From contig NZ_GL622296.1 of the NCBI RefSeq assembly GCF_000185385.1, forward strand, positions 703,880-766,825: a stretch of DNA of 62,946 nt, written 5' to 3'. Made by a program: the position numbers and the translations under genes. The stretch is from Lachnoanaerobaculum saburreum DSM 3986. GTDB taxonomy: Bacteria; Bacillota; Clostridia; Lachnospirales; Lachnospiraceae. The notes below the pieces were generated by a model. It was given only the letters and a program-made list of their open reading frames with translations. It was not told the origin of the DNA and ran no database searches. Of this stretch, positions 25,991-34,552 are shown piece by piece. Position 1 is the first letter of the stretch. The number at the start of each line of letters is the position of its first letter.

Positions 25991-27172
25991 ATGGAATTGT
26001 TAAAAATAGGTGACAGAAATTTACTCTATCCTATTATACAGGGAGGTATGGGGGTTGGTATCAGCCTGTCCTCCCTGGCGGCACATGTGGCAGGTAACGG
26101 AGGAATGGGCATCATCTCTACAGCACAGATAGGCTTTAGAGATGATGACTTTTATAAGAACCCGATACCTGCAAATCTTCGTGCCATAAAGACTGAACTG
26201 GATAAAGCAAGAGCTTTGGCCGCACAGGTGTTTGAAAAATTCAAAGATTCAAACAGGGCAGCGAAGTTTTTGGATAAATTAAAAGATTATGTGCCTTTTA
26301 TAGGTTTTAATATAATGGTGGCAACCAATAAATATGCTGATTATGTAATAGAGGCTGTAAAAGCAGGTGCGGATATAATTATTTCAGGTGCAGGACTGCC
26401 GATAGACTTACCTGAGCTTGTACAAAAGGGGCAACAGATAAGCGGAAATGAAAAGAAAACATGTATTGCACCGATAGTTTCAAGCAGAAAGAGTGCCAAA
26501 GTCATATTAAAGATGTGGGACAGAAAGTATAAGACCACTGCGGATGCCGTAGTTATAGAAGGACCGCTTGCAGGCGGACACCTGGGCTTTTCATATGAAG
26601 AGCTTCATAATCTGGGTGCGGACACTATGGCAAGCAAAAACTATAAAAGAGAAAAGTATGATGATGAAATAAAAGATATCATAGAGGAAGTAAGAATCTA
26701 TGAGGATAAGTTCGGCAAAAAGATTCCTGTATTTGTGGCAGGCGGTATATATACAAGGGAAGATATGGCACATGCTGTGAGTTTGGGGGCGGACGGTGTG
26801 CAGATGGGTACAAGATTTGTAACAACCTATGAATGTGATGCACCGGATGACTATAAGCAGACATATATAGATGCTAAAGAAGAAGATATAGTTATTACAA
26901 AATCTCCTGTAGGTATGCCCGGAAGAGCTGTCAGAAACGATTTTATGGACAGGTTAAAGAGCGGACCCATTCCGATAAGGCATTGTTGCAACTGTCTTGC
27001 CACTTCGATATGTGACAGAAAGACCATACCTTACTGTATCACGGAGGCACTTTGTTGTGCCGCCAACTCCGATGAAAGTCATGCACTGTTGTTTTGCGGA
27101 GCCAATGCCTACAGAGCAACCAAGCTTGAACATGTGGCGGATATTATGAAAGAACTTACAGAGGACATATAG
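25991..27172 (+). CDS. FabK-like flavin oxidoreductase (nitronate monooxygenase family)
   Basis: A 393-aa relative of FabK with insertions and an extra C-terminal segment rich in cysteine (HCCNCLATSIC, then YCITEALCCAANSDE). The flavin motifs are IQGGMGVGISLSSLAAHVAG, VIEGPLAGGHLGF and VAGGIYTREDMAHAVSLGADG. It sits 16 bp after accDA and before the terminator, so it is probably expressed with fatty-acid synthesis. It may be a second enoyl reductase, a nitronate oxidase or another flavoenzyme; sequence alone does not decide. Confidence 0.75.
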   Translation: MELLKIGDRNLLYPIIQGGMGVGISLSSLAAHVAGNGGMGIISTAQIGFRDDDFYKNPIPANLRAIKTELDKARALAAQVFEKFKDSNRAAKFLDKLKDYVPFIGFNIMVATNKYADYVIEAVKAGADIIISGAGLPIDLPELVQKGQQISGNEKKTCIAPIVSSRKSAKVILKMWDRKYKTTADAVVIEGPLAGGHLGFSYEELHNLGADTMASKNYKREKYDDEIKDIIEEVRIYEDKFGKKIPVFVAGGIYTREDMAHAVSLGADGVQMGTRFVTTYECDAPDDYKQTYIDAKEEDIVITKSPVGMPGRAVRNDFMDRLKSGPIPIRHCCNCLATSICDRKTIPYCITEALCCAANSDESHALLFCGANAYRATKLEHVADIMKELTEDI

Positions 27173-27188
27173 ATTAAAACAGATTTTC

Positions 27189-27219
27189 AGACCAAGTTTT
27201 TAAAGACTTGGTTCTTTTG
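27189..27219 (+). terminator. Terminator of the fab/acc cluster
   Basis: ACCAAGT and ACTTGGT form a 7-bp stem with an A+T-rich loop, followed by a T-rich stretch (tctttt). It marks the end of the long cluster. Confidence 0.65.
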
Positions 27220-27433
27220 TGTTATTATGGGTATTTTATATTAAATATTAAGATTTCTATAATGGAGTCTTTTTACACTTTATTTAAATTTTAGCTTTAA
27301 ATATAAAGTCATAGCTATGTAAGATTTATTTAATACTTACGTTTAATATATGTGATACAATATTAACAGGTGTAAATTACATAGTAATTATATGGGAGTG
27401 CTTATGATCTAAAAATAAAAGTAGGAAGGGAAT

Positions 27434-28834
27434 ATGAAACTAAAAAAAATAATTTCAGGGGGATTGGTATTGGTATTATCCATAAGTGTAATATCGTTTG
27501 CACCGGAATATATGGCGGTATATGCCGACACAAAACCCGATATATCGGCACAGGGGGCGGCAGTCTACAATGCCGATACAGGTGAGTTTCTCTATGAAAA
27601 AAATGGTGATAAACAGTTTTATCCTGCATCAATAACAAAGATAATGACAGGACTGCTTACAGTAGAACAGGCAAATTTGGATGATACCATAACATTTTCA
27701 AGGTCTGCTACAACCAATTTAGAGAGCGGTTCAACAAGCCTTGGAGTGGTGGCAGGAGATACTATGAGTGTAAGAGATGCACTCTACGGAATGATGTTGG
27801 CTTCAGCCAATGAAGTGTCAAACGGATTGGCGGAACATGTGGGCGGCTCAGTTGCAGGTTTTGCAAATATGATGAATAACAGAGCAAAGGAACTGGGAGC
27901 GACACATACAAACTTTGTTAATCCGAACGGACTGAACAATCAAAATCATGTGACTACAGCCAAGGATATGGCACTTATTGCAGCGGCGGCATTTAGAAAT
28001 CCGACATTCAGAGCGGTGGCGGGAGCATCTTCATACAGTTTTCCGGCTACAAAATCAAAACCTACACCTAAACTTATAAAGATGCATCATAAGATGGTCA
28101 CAGGTGAGATAAGCTATGCCGGAGTAATAGGCGGTAAAACAGGGTATACAAAGAGTGCGGGAAATACACTTGTAACAGCCGCAGAGAGGAACGGAGTCAG
28201 GCTGATAGTAGTTGTGCTTAAATGTAACGGCACTCATTATACAGATACAAGAAAACTGCTTGACTACGGCTTTTCTATTGCATCAAAGGATACAGGCAGA
28301 GCGGTGGCAAAGAAGCAGGAAGCAGCTCCGGCAAAGAAGCAGGAAGTCGCTCCGGTAAAGAAGCAGGAAGTCGCAGTGACAAAGAAGCAGGAAGCCGCTC
28401 CAAAGACCGAGACTGCACAGAATGTTGAAATGGTTGACAGTGCAATGGTGGAGACGGGACCTAAGGAAATCAGAACATCGTCAATGAAGGCACAAAACTA
28501 CGGTCCGGGAATGGAACCGGATATAGGCTGGAAAGAGAACAACGGCGACTGGGTTTATGTAAAATCCGATAACAGCAGTGCCAGAGCGGAAGTGCTGACT
28601 ATCAACGGAAAAAAGTATTGGTTTGACTCGGACGGAAATATGGCAAAAGGCTGGAGACAGGATACAAGCGGTTCATGGTACTTTATGGAAGAAGATACAG
28701 GTACGATGAATGCTTCAGCATGGCTCAAATACAACGGACTATGGTATTATTTTGGAAGTGATGGTAAAATGTTGACAAATACCACCACACCTGACGGCTA
28801 TGTTTTAAACAGCGACGGAGTCTGGGTAAGCTAG
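27434..28834 (+). CDS. dacA: D-alanyl-D-alanine carboxypeptidase with cell-wall-binding repeats
   Basis: A 466-aa secreted penicillin-binding protein. The signal peptide ends near residue 31 (AVYA then D). The serine peptidase motifs are SITK at 66-69, SAN at 124-126 and KTG at 235-237. A linker around residues 290-325 repeats KKQE(A/V)AP-type units. From about 355, aromatic repeats (GWKENNGDWVYV, KYWFDSDGNMAKGW, LWYYFGSDGKML) match choline-binding-like cell-wall repeats. It trims the terminal D-Ala from peptidoglycan stem peptides. Unlike typical DacA it lacks an obvious C-terminal amphipathic membrane anchor; the repeats may replace it. AGGAAGGG precedes the start. Confidence 0.9.
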   Translation: MKLKKIISGGLVLVLSISVISFAPEYMAVYADTKPDISAQGAAVYNADTGEFLYEKNGDKQFYPASITKIMTGLLTVEQANLDDTITFSRSATTNLESGSTSLGVVAGDTMSVRDALYGMMLASANEVSNGLAEHVGGSVAGFANMMNNRAKELGATHTNFVNPNGLNNQNHVTTAKDMALIAAAAFRNPTFRAVAGASSYSFPATKSKPTPKLIKMHHKMVTGEISYAGVIGGKTGYTKSAGNTLVTAAERNGVRLIVVVLKCNGTHYTDTRKLLDYGFSIASKDTGRAVAKKQEAAPAKKQEVAPVKKQEVAVTKKQEAAPKTETAQNVEMVDSAMVETGPKEIRTSSMKAQNYGPGMEPDIGWKENNGDWVYVKSDNSSARAEVLTINGKKYWFDSDGNMAKGWRQDTSGSWYFMEEDTGTMNASAWLKYNGLWYYFGSDGKMLTNTTTPDGYVLNSDGVWVS

Positions 28835-28841
28835 GAGTTTG

Positions 28842-29702
28842 ATGAAAAATATATTTTCTAAAATTATAGGATTGGGAGCAGTGGGGTGTATTACCTTGCT
28901 GCTTCGTTCTTTTTATGAGAGAAAAAAGTTTAAGGTAGTACATTATAATATAACTGCCGATAAAATAAGTAGCAGTAAAAAAATAGTTTTTTTGACCGAC
29001 TTACATAACAACAGCTTCGGCAAAAACAATAAAAAACTTTTGGAGGCAATAGATAAAATATCTCCGGATCTTATACTGATAGGCGGAGATATGATTACAG
29101 TAAAAGATAAGCTTGGAATAGAGAATGTGTTGCCGCTTTTAAAGAGATTGTCAAATAAATATACATGCATATATGCAAACGGCAATCATGAACAGAGGCT
29201 TGTTGAGAATAAGTTCGGACTGAATTATCAAATGTACAGGAAGATATTGGAGAATATGGGGATATTGTATCTGTCTGACAGCAGTATAGATGTAAGTGAT
29301 AATATATGTATACATGGGCTTGACCTTGAAAAAAAGTACTATTTGAGAAGATTTAAAAAGCCGCTTGATAAAGGATATATAAAAGAGAGGCTTCATATAG
29401 ACAAGTCACATTACAATATTCTTTTGGCACATTCTCCGCTTTTTATAAAAGATTATGCAAAGTGCGGTGTAGATTTGACATTGTGTGGGCATTTTCATGG
29501 AGGCACTGTCAGGCTTCCATATGGCATAGGAGTGATGACTCCACAGTTTCATTTTTTTTGCAGATTGGTTGTAGGAATGAAAAGATTTGGAGAGATGGTG
29601 GAGATAATAGGAGCAGGACTTGGAACGCATAGTATCAATATCAGGCTGAATGATATGTCGGAACTTATAGTAATAAATCTTAAAGGTCGCAAAAGAGATT
29701 AA
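28842..29702 (+). CDS. Membrane-anchored metallophosphoesterase
   Basis: A 286-aa calcineurin-like phosphoesterase of the YaeI/YkuE type. An N-terminal hydrophobic segment (residues 3-20) is followed by metal-binding motifs in order: FLTDLHNNSFGKNN, LIGGDMI, YANGNHEQRL, LLAHSPLF and LCGHFHGGTVRLP. Related enzymes act on lipid or pyrophosphate substrates at the membrane; the substrate here is unknown. ATG 28842 follows AGGAG; TTG 28839 is too close to it. It lies 7 bp after dacA and may share its transcript. Confidence 0.85.
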   Translation: MKNIFSKIIGLGAVGCITLLLRSFYERKKFKVVHYNITADKISSSKKIVFLTDLHNNSFGKNNKKLLEAIDKISPDLILIGGDMITVKDKLGIENVLPLLKRLSNKYTCIYANGNHEQRLVENKFGLNYQMYRKILENMGILYLSDSSIDVSDNICIHGLDLEKKYYLRRFKKPLDKGYIKERLHIDKSHYNILLAHSPLFIKDYAKCGVDLTLCGHFHGGTVRLPYGIGVMTPQFHFFCRLVVGMKRFGEMVEIIGAGLGTHSINIRLNDMSELIVINLKGRKRD

Positions 29703-29747
29703 AATTTGATACAATGGTAAGGTTAAGTGAGTTGATGAGAGGTGAGT

Positions 29748-30542
29748 ATGGAGATTTCATACAAATTGGACAGGTTTGAGGGACCGCTGGATTTGCTGCT
29801 GTATCTTATAGAGAGAGACAGGATAGATATATATGATATTCCTATAGTAAGTATAACAGAGCAGTATCTGAATTATATGAATCATTTGGAAACGGATGAT
29901 CTTGACCTTATGAGTGAATTTATAGTAACGGCTACCACACTCTTAGATATAAAGGCGAGGATGCTCTTACCGCCTGAAGAGGATGAGGAGACTAAGGAAG
30001 TAATTGATCCGAGAGCCGAGTTGGTAGAGCGGCTGCTTGAGTATAAGAAATATAAGCTTATGGCAAATGAGCTTGCAGGGAAATATTTTGATGCGGAAAA
30101 AATAATTTATAAAAGTCCGACTGTTCCGAATGAGGTGACACAGTACAAAGAGCCTGTAGACCTTGATGAACTGTTTGGAGATTTGAATCTGCATAAACTG
30201 AGGCAGGTCTTTGACAGAGTGATGAAGCAAAAGGACAACAGAACAGACAAGGTAAGAAGCAATTTCGGGACTATAAAAAAAGAACCGATATCACTTGAAA
30301 CAAAGATAAGGGAGGTGATGGCTTATGCCGGAAAGCACAGAAAGTTTACCTTTAGATTATTGTTGGAAAAACAGCCTACCAAGCTTGAGGTCGTAGTTAC
30401 ATTTCTTAGTGTACTTGAACTGATGAGAATAGGAAAGATTGCACTGTCACAGGAAGAGGTTTTCGGTGAGATACAGATAGAGACCTTGGAAGAAGAGGGA
30501 AGGGAGGAGACGCTAGACCTTAGCGATATACTGGATGGCTAA
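29748..30542 (+). CDS. scpA: Segregation and condensation protein A
   Basis: A 264-aa kleisin subunit of the SMC condensin. The N-terminus MEISYKLDRFEGPLDLLLYL and the later EFIVTATTLLDIKARMLLP are family signatures; a winged-helix domain closes the protein. ATG 29748 is used because GAGAGG lies at 29737-29742 and the result matches the usual N-terminus. It overlaps scpB by 8 bp, the conserved arrangement. Confidence 0.95.
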   Translation: MEISYKLDRFEGPLDLLLYLIERDRIDIYDIPIVSITEQYLNYMNHLETDDLDLMSEFIVTATTLLDIKARMLLPPEEDEETKEVIDPRAELVERLLEYKKYKLMANELAGKYFDAEKIIYKSPTVPNEVTQYKEPVDLDELFGDLNLHKLRQVFDRVMKQKDNRTDKVRSNFGTIKKEPISLETKIREVMAYAGKHRKFTFRLLLEKQPTKLEVVVTFLSVLELMRIGKIALSQEEVFGEIQIETLEEEGREETLDLSDILDG

Positions 30543-31140
30543 ATTAACTAATACGGAGGCGGCAATAGAGGCAATACTGTTTGCACTTGGAGTTTCTGTA
30601 GAAATCAGACAGCTTTGTGCGGCTCTTGAGATGAATGAGAGTGAAGTGATTCAAAATTTTGAGTCTTTGAAAGAAAAGTATGACAATGACAATAGGGGAA
30701 TACAGATAATAAAATTAGGAGACTGTGTGCAGATGTGTACAAGGACTGAATACTATGACAAGCTTATCAGAGTTTGTAAGACTCCCAAAAAGCAGGTGCT
30801 TACAGATGCCATACTTGAGACCTTGTCAATAATCGCATATAAGCAGCCTATAACCAAGTCTGAGATAGAACATATCAGAGGTGTGTCATCAGATTATATA
30901 GTGAATAAACTGGTTGAGTTCGGTTTGGTATATGAGGCGGGAAAGCTGGATGCTCCCGGAAGACCTGCACAGTTTGCCACCACAGAGGAATTCTTAAGAA
31001 GATTCGGTATAGAGTCAAAGGAATCACTGCCAAGACTGAATTCGGATTTGGAAGCTGAAATAGTGCATGAGGTGGAAGAAGAGACAGGTTGGAAATTCGG
31101 TTTTGAAAGTGAGGCAATCGGAACAAGTGAGGACAAATAG
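30535..31140 (+). CDS. scpB: Segregation and condensation protein B
   Basis: A 201-aa protein with two winged-helix domains. The conserved LEAVLFA-like start (EAAIEAILFALG), LSIIAYKQPITKSEIEHIRGV and the C-terminal APGRPAQFATTEEFLRRFG are clear. It partners ScpA and SMC in chromosome condensation. The next gene, dut, starts with TTG at the base after this stop. Confidence 0.96.
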   Translation: MAKLTNTEAAIEAILFALGVSVEIRQLCAALEMNESEVIQNFESLKEKYDNDNRGIQIIKLGDCVQMCTRTEYYDKLIRVCKTPKKQVLTDAILETLSIIAYKQPITKSEIEHIRGVSSDYIVNKLVEFGLVYEAGKLDAPGRPAQFATTEEFLRRFGIESKESLPRLNSDLEAEIVHEVEEETGWKFGFESEAIGTSEDK

Positions 31141-31572
31141 TTGAAGATAAAGATAAAATATTTTAGTGATAAAATAGATAAATTAAAATTTATAGACGGT
31201 AAAAGTGATTGGATAGACTTAAGGTCTGCCGAGAGGGTGGAGCTTAAAAAGGGTGATTACAAGCTTATAAGCCTGGGAGTCGGCATGGAATTGCCGAAGG
31301 GCTATGAGGCATTGGTGGTACCGAGAAGTTCTACATTTAAAAATTTCGGAATATTGCAAACCAATTCAATCGGAGTGGTAGATGAATCATACTCCGGAAA
31401 TAATGATGAATGGAAATTCCCGGTACTTGCAATGAGGGATACACTTATAGAGGTCAATGACAGAATATGTCAGTTTAGAATAATAAGACATCAGGATGCA
31501 TTTACATTTGAAGAAGTGGAAACATTGAAAGAGGTTGATAGAGGTGGCTTTGGCAGTACAGGTAAGAATTAG
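31141..31572 (+). CDS. dut: dUTP diphosphatase
   Basis: A 143-aa trimeric dUTPase. The five family motifs are recognisable, some in variant form: DLRSAE (I), PRSSTFKN (II), GVVDESYSGNNDEW (III), NDRICQFRI (IV) and GGFGSTGKN (V). Motif I normally reads AGxDLxA. It converts dUTP to dUMP. The likely start is TTG, directly abutting the scpB stop, so translation is probably coupled. The end overlaps the next gene by 29 bp. Confidence 0.88.
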   Translation: MKIKIKYFSDKIDKLKFIDGKSDWIDLRSAERVELKKGDYKLISLGVGMELPKGYEALVVPRSSTFKNFGILQTNSIGVVDESYSGNNDEWKFPVLAMRDTLIEVNDRICQFRIIRHQDAFTFEEVETLKEVDRGGFGSTGKN

Positions 31573-32389
31573 AAGATTATTTGCGGCAGGTGTGCTTGCC
31601 CTTATTATGCTTGGCGGATGTTCAGGTAAGGAGAAAAAAAACTTTGAAGCAGGGAAAGCATTTTTAAATGAGGGGAAATATGCCGAGGCGGTAGATGCGT
31701 TTGATAAGGCAATAGATGCACATGGCAACAACAATATCAGAGGACTTGAAATAGATATACTCAGATACAGGGCTGAGGCGGAGTATAGGGCAAAGGACTA
31801 TAAGGCGGCGGAGCATAGCTATAAACTGCTTACATCCGCTGATGAGAACAGAAGTGAGTACCTTGATATGCTCTCCATTATCTATACAAAGCTAAGTAAT
31901 ACCGATATGGATATAAATATAGATAATGCTATAGATATGTATGAAAAGGCTGCAAAACAGGATGATAAAAGCGAGCTTCATATCAATGCAGGTATTACCA
32001 TAGTGCAGTACTATGAGGATATGTATGACAAAAAGCTGGATAATACATACCTTGACAGTGCCGAGGAATTCTTGGAAAAACTTTTAAAAGAGACTGACAG
32101 AAAGAACGCAAAGGTTTTGGCAGTCTATGCAAAGCATATATCAAAGAGAGAGGATTATGACAAGGCGCTTGAAGCGGTGGATGAGGGCATAGCGTTGCTT
32201 GAAAAGAAAAAGCTTAATAAAAGCGACGATGAGACCCTGAAATCTTTGATGTTTTCAAGGGGTTCATGTTATGAGTATAAGAGTGATTATAACAAAGCGC
32301 TTGAAGCATTTAATGCATACATTGAAAAGTATGGTGAGGATGAGATTGTTTCACATGAGGAGGCATTCTTAAAGGCAAGAACAAGATAG
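31544..32389 (+). CDS. TPR-repeat lipoprotein
   Basis: A 281-aa predicted lipoprotein. A basic N-terminus (VRIRRL) and hydrophobic stretch lead to a lipobox, MLGGC, with Cys near residue 26. The mature part is almost wholly helical tetratricopeptide-type repeats (for example FLNEGKYAEAVDAFDKAID and SDYNKALEAFNAYIEKYG). Such repeats bind other proteins; no partner can be named. GTG 31544 is preferred: AAAGAGG ends at 31534, too close to the longer TTG 31535 start. It overlaps dut by 29 bp. Confidence 0.75.
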   Translation: MALAVQVRIRRLFAAGVLALIMLGGCSGKEKKNFEAGKAFLNEGKYAEAVDAFDKAIDAHGNNNIRGLEIDILRYRAEAEYRAKDYKAAEHSYKLLTSADENRSEYLDMLSIIYTKLSNTDMDINIDNAIDMYEKAAKQDDKSELHINAGITIVQYYEDMYDKKLDNTYLDSAEEFLEKLLKETDRKNAKVLAVYAKHISKREDYDKALEAVDEGIALLEKKKLNKSDDETLKSLMFSRGSCYEYKSDYNKALEAFNAYIEKYGEDEIVSHEEAFLKARTR

Positions 32390-32396
32390 GTAATAT

Positions 32397-33644
32397 ATGA
32401 GTACATTTGAGACAAAGAAAATAGAGGAGAAAGTTATACTTCTCGGAGTGGATGTAGGTGACGATACAAATGAGTCTATGAAAGAACTGGCAGAACTTGT
32501 AGATACTGCGGGAGCGGTAGTACTTGAGTGCATCATACAGTCCAGAGAAAAGATACATCCCGGCACCTATCTTGGCAAGGGCAAGATAGAAGAGGTAAAA
32601 GACAGGATAACAGAGCTTGAGGCTACAGGTGTGGTATGTGATGATGAACTTACACCTGCACAGCTGAGAAATCTTGAAGATTTACTTAATACCAAGGTAA
32701 TGGACAGAACCATGGTTATCCTTGATATATTTGCAAAAAGAGCCGTCACAAGTGAAGGAAAGATTCAGGTGGAACTTGCTCAACTGAAATTTTCGGCAGC
32801 CAGATTGGTAGGGCTTAGAAGCAGTCTTTCAAGGCTTGGTGGCGGAATAGGTACCAGAGGTCCGGGAGAGAAGAAACTTGAGATGGACAGAAGACTTATC
32901 AATGACAGGATTTCACAGCTGAAGTCTGAGCTTAAAAAGGTTGAAAGTCATAGAGAACTGATAAGAAAGTCAAGAGATGAAAACTTTGCCTTTAATGTGG
33001 CAATAGTGGGCTATACAAATGCAGGTAAGTCAACACTTCTAAACAAACTGACAGATGCAAATATTTTGGCTGAGGATAAGCTTTTTGCAACTCTTGACCC
33101 GACTACAAGGAAGTTAAAGCTTGACAGCGGACAGGAAATCCTTGTAACCGACACTGTAGGTTTTATAAGGAAGTTGCCGCATCACCTTATAGAAGCTTTT
33201 AAGTCAACACTTGAAGAAGCAAAATATGCGAATCTTTTGATACATATGGTGGATGCTTCCAATGAGGAGGCAAGCTCACAGATGCTTGTGGTATATGACA
33301 CACTTAGAAGCTTGGATGTGGTAGATAAGGATATTATAACAGTCTTTAATAAGACAGATTTGACTGATAAGGACATGGAGCTTCCAAGGGATTTCCATGC
33401 AGATAAAATTCTAAGGATGTCTGCAAAGACGGGAGAAGGCATTGAGGATTTAAAGAAGACCATTGAAAATATACTGCAAAATCAAAGAGTATATCTTGAG
33501 CATGTTTTTTCTTATAAAGAAGCCGGTAAGATTGCCTTTATCAGAAAATATGGAGAAATTAAGAGTGAGGAGTATATAGACGAGGGTATCAGTATAAAGG
33601 CATATATTCCGGCCGAGATTTTCGGGAAAGTGATGGAACAGTAG
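32397..33644 (+). CDS. hflX: Ribosome-associated GTPase HflX
   Basis: A 415-aa GTPase. The N-terminal HflX domain contains KIHPGTYLGKGKIEE and LVGLRSSLSRLGGGIGTRGPGE. The G domain follows with GYTNAGKSTLLN (G1), LDPTTRKLK (G2 region), DTVGFIRKLPHHLI (G3) and FNKTDL (G4). HflX splits stalled 70S ribosomes under stress. It starts 7 bp after the TPR gene and closes the scpA-hflX run. No clear terminator follows. Confidence 0.95.
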   Translation: MSTFETKKIEEKVILLGVDVGDDTNESMKELAELVDTAGAVVLECIIQSREKIHPGTYLGKGKIEEVKDRITELEATGVVCDDELTPAQLRNLEDLLNTKVMDRTMVILDIFAKRAVTSEGKIQVELAQLKFSAARLVGLRSSLSRLGGGIGTRGPGEKKLEMDRRLINDRISQLKSELKKVESHRELIRKSRDENFAFNVAIVGYTNAGKSTLLNKLTDANILAEDKLFATLDPTTRKLKLDSGQEILVTDTVGFIRKLPHHLIEAFKSTLEEAKYANLLIHMVDASNEEASSQMLVVYDTLRSLDVVDKDIITVFNKTDLTDKDMELPRDFHADKILRMSAKTGEGIEDLKKTIENILQNQRVYLEHVFSYKEAGKIAFIRKYGEIKSEEYIDEGISIKAYIPAEIFGKVMEQ

Positions 33645-33683
33645 TATAAATTTTGCTTGAAAAAGTCCTATAAGTAGTATATA

Positions 33684-33713
33684 TTAGTTATACCTAACTT
33701 AGTTGCACCTAAC
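33684..33713 (+). promoter_or_regulatory. Two tandem DtxR-like operators
   Basis: Two 15-bp direct repeats, TTAGTTATACCTAAC and TTAGTTGCACCTAAC, lie head to tail 25 bp before the LRAT-domain gene. Each has inverted TTAG...CTAA half-sites with a 6-bp spacer, similar to the DtxR/MntR-family pattern TTAGGTNNACCTAA. They would cover the promoter or transcription start of the downstream gene. A related site lies at 59593-59608. Confidence 0.5.
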
Positions 33714-33738
33714 TATACTATATTACTTTGGGGGGATT

Positions 33739-34434
33739 ATGATATTAGCACTTTTGATTGCCGGAAAGCTGCTTGTAAGGCAGGGCGGTGACAGGCCGAA
33801 CAGAGAGGAAAAAATCACAGGCAAACAGTATTTTTGGAGAGATAAAAAAGAGAAAAACGGATATAGATTACAGCAAAACTTACTGGATGATCATGCAAGG
33901 ATTTTGGATAAAAATAATATAAGGAAAGCCACCGGAAGTATGAGTGCTATGGAAGAGAAGTTTGACAGGCTGGTTTCAGACAGCTTCCTAAAGCCGGGTG
34001 ATGTAATAGGCGTTTCAAGAAGACTGTATGATCACTACGGTATATATATCGGTGAAGGCAAGGTCATACACTATGCGGATAAGACTAAGGACTTCGGAAA
34101 GGATATAAGTATCTATGAAACAGATTTAAAGGGCTTTATAGAGGGATCCAAAGATTACTTTGTACTGCATTTTCCAAAGGAGGGCGGTCCGCCGAGGAAG
34201 TTAAGAAGCAGTACAAATTTTACTGAAAATCCCAGAGAGAGAACAGGTATATTTGATTTTATATTCAAAGCAAAGTATCAATTGTTCTCACCTGAGGAGA
34301 CCATAAAGCGAGCCAAGTCAAGGCTTGGGGAGAGAGCCTACAATATTACCAGAAATAACTGTGAGCATTTTGCACTGTGGTGCAAAACAGGCGTTTCATT
34401 TTCACGCCAGGTGGATATGGCATTATCAATATAG
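33739..34434 (+). CDS. Membrane-anchored LRAT (NC) domain protein
   Basis: A 231-aa protein. A short N-terminal hydrophobic segment (MILALLIAGKLLV) is followed by a basic linker, then an LRAT/NlpC-type thiol domain: His in YDHYGIYIGEGKVIHYA and Cys in ITRNNCEHFALWCKTG. Eukaryotic and bacterial relatives act as acyltransferases or phospholipases on membrane lipids; the substrate here is unknown. ATG 33739 follows GGGGGGA; the longer frame from 33703 lacks a site. The gene stands alone between tandem operators and a terminator. Confidence 0.8.
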   Translation: MILALLIAGKLLVRQGGDRPNREEKITGKQYFWRDKKEKNGYRLQQNLLDDHARILDKNNIRKATGSMSAMEEKFDRLVSDSFLKPGDVIGVSRRLYDHYGIYIGEGKVIHYADKTKDFGKDISIYETDLKGFIEGSKDYFVLHFPKEGGPPRKLRSSTNFTENPRERTGIFDFIFKAKYQLFSPEETIKRAKSRLGERAYNITRNNCEHFALWCKTGVSFSRQVDMALSI

Positions 34435-34436
34435 GG

Positions 34437-34470
34437 AAAGCTGTTGCACTTATGTGTGGCGGCTTTTTTT
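34437..34470 (+). terminator. Terminator of the LRAT-domain gene
   Basis: A long stem with several G-U pairs (AAAGCTGTTGCAC against GTGTGGCGGCTTT) is followed by a T-run, immediately after the stop codon. Confidence 0.75.
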
Positions 34471-34490
34471 CTGCTTGAAAAATAAAGATA

Positions 34491-34537
34491 AATATTATAT
34501 TATACATACGTACCGTAGGTATGTATAATATAATATT
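34491..34537 (+). promoter_or_regulatory. Large palindromic operator of the tetR efflux operon
   Basis: Two perfect 19-bp arms (34491-34509 and 34519-34537) flank a 9-bp centre, gtaccgtag. The core CATAC...GTATG resembles TetR-family sites, and the A+T-rich outer arms contain -10-like TATAAT. It lies 15 bp before tetR, so autoregulation of the operon is the simplest reading. Confidence 0.75.
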
Positions 34538-34552
34538 ATTGTTGGAGGAAAT

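Noticed and set aside
28300-28410. Repeated aagaagcagga words, possible mobile or CRISPR-like repeat
   Set aside because: They are in-frame coding repeats (KKQE) of the DacA linker with no spacers.
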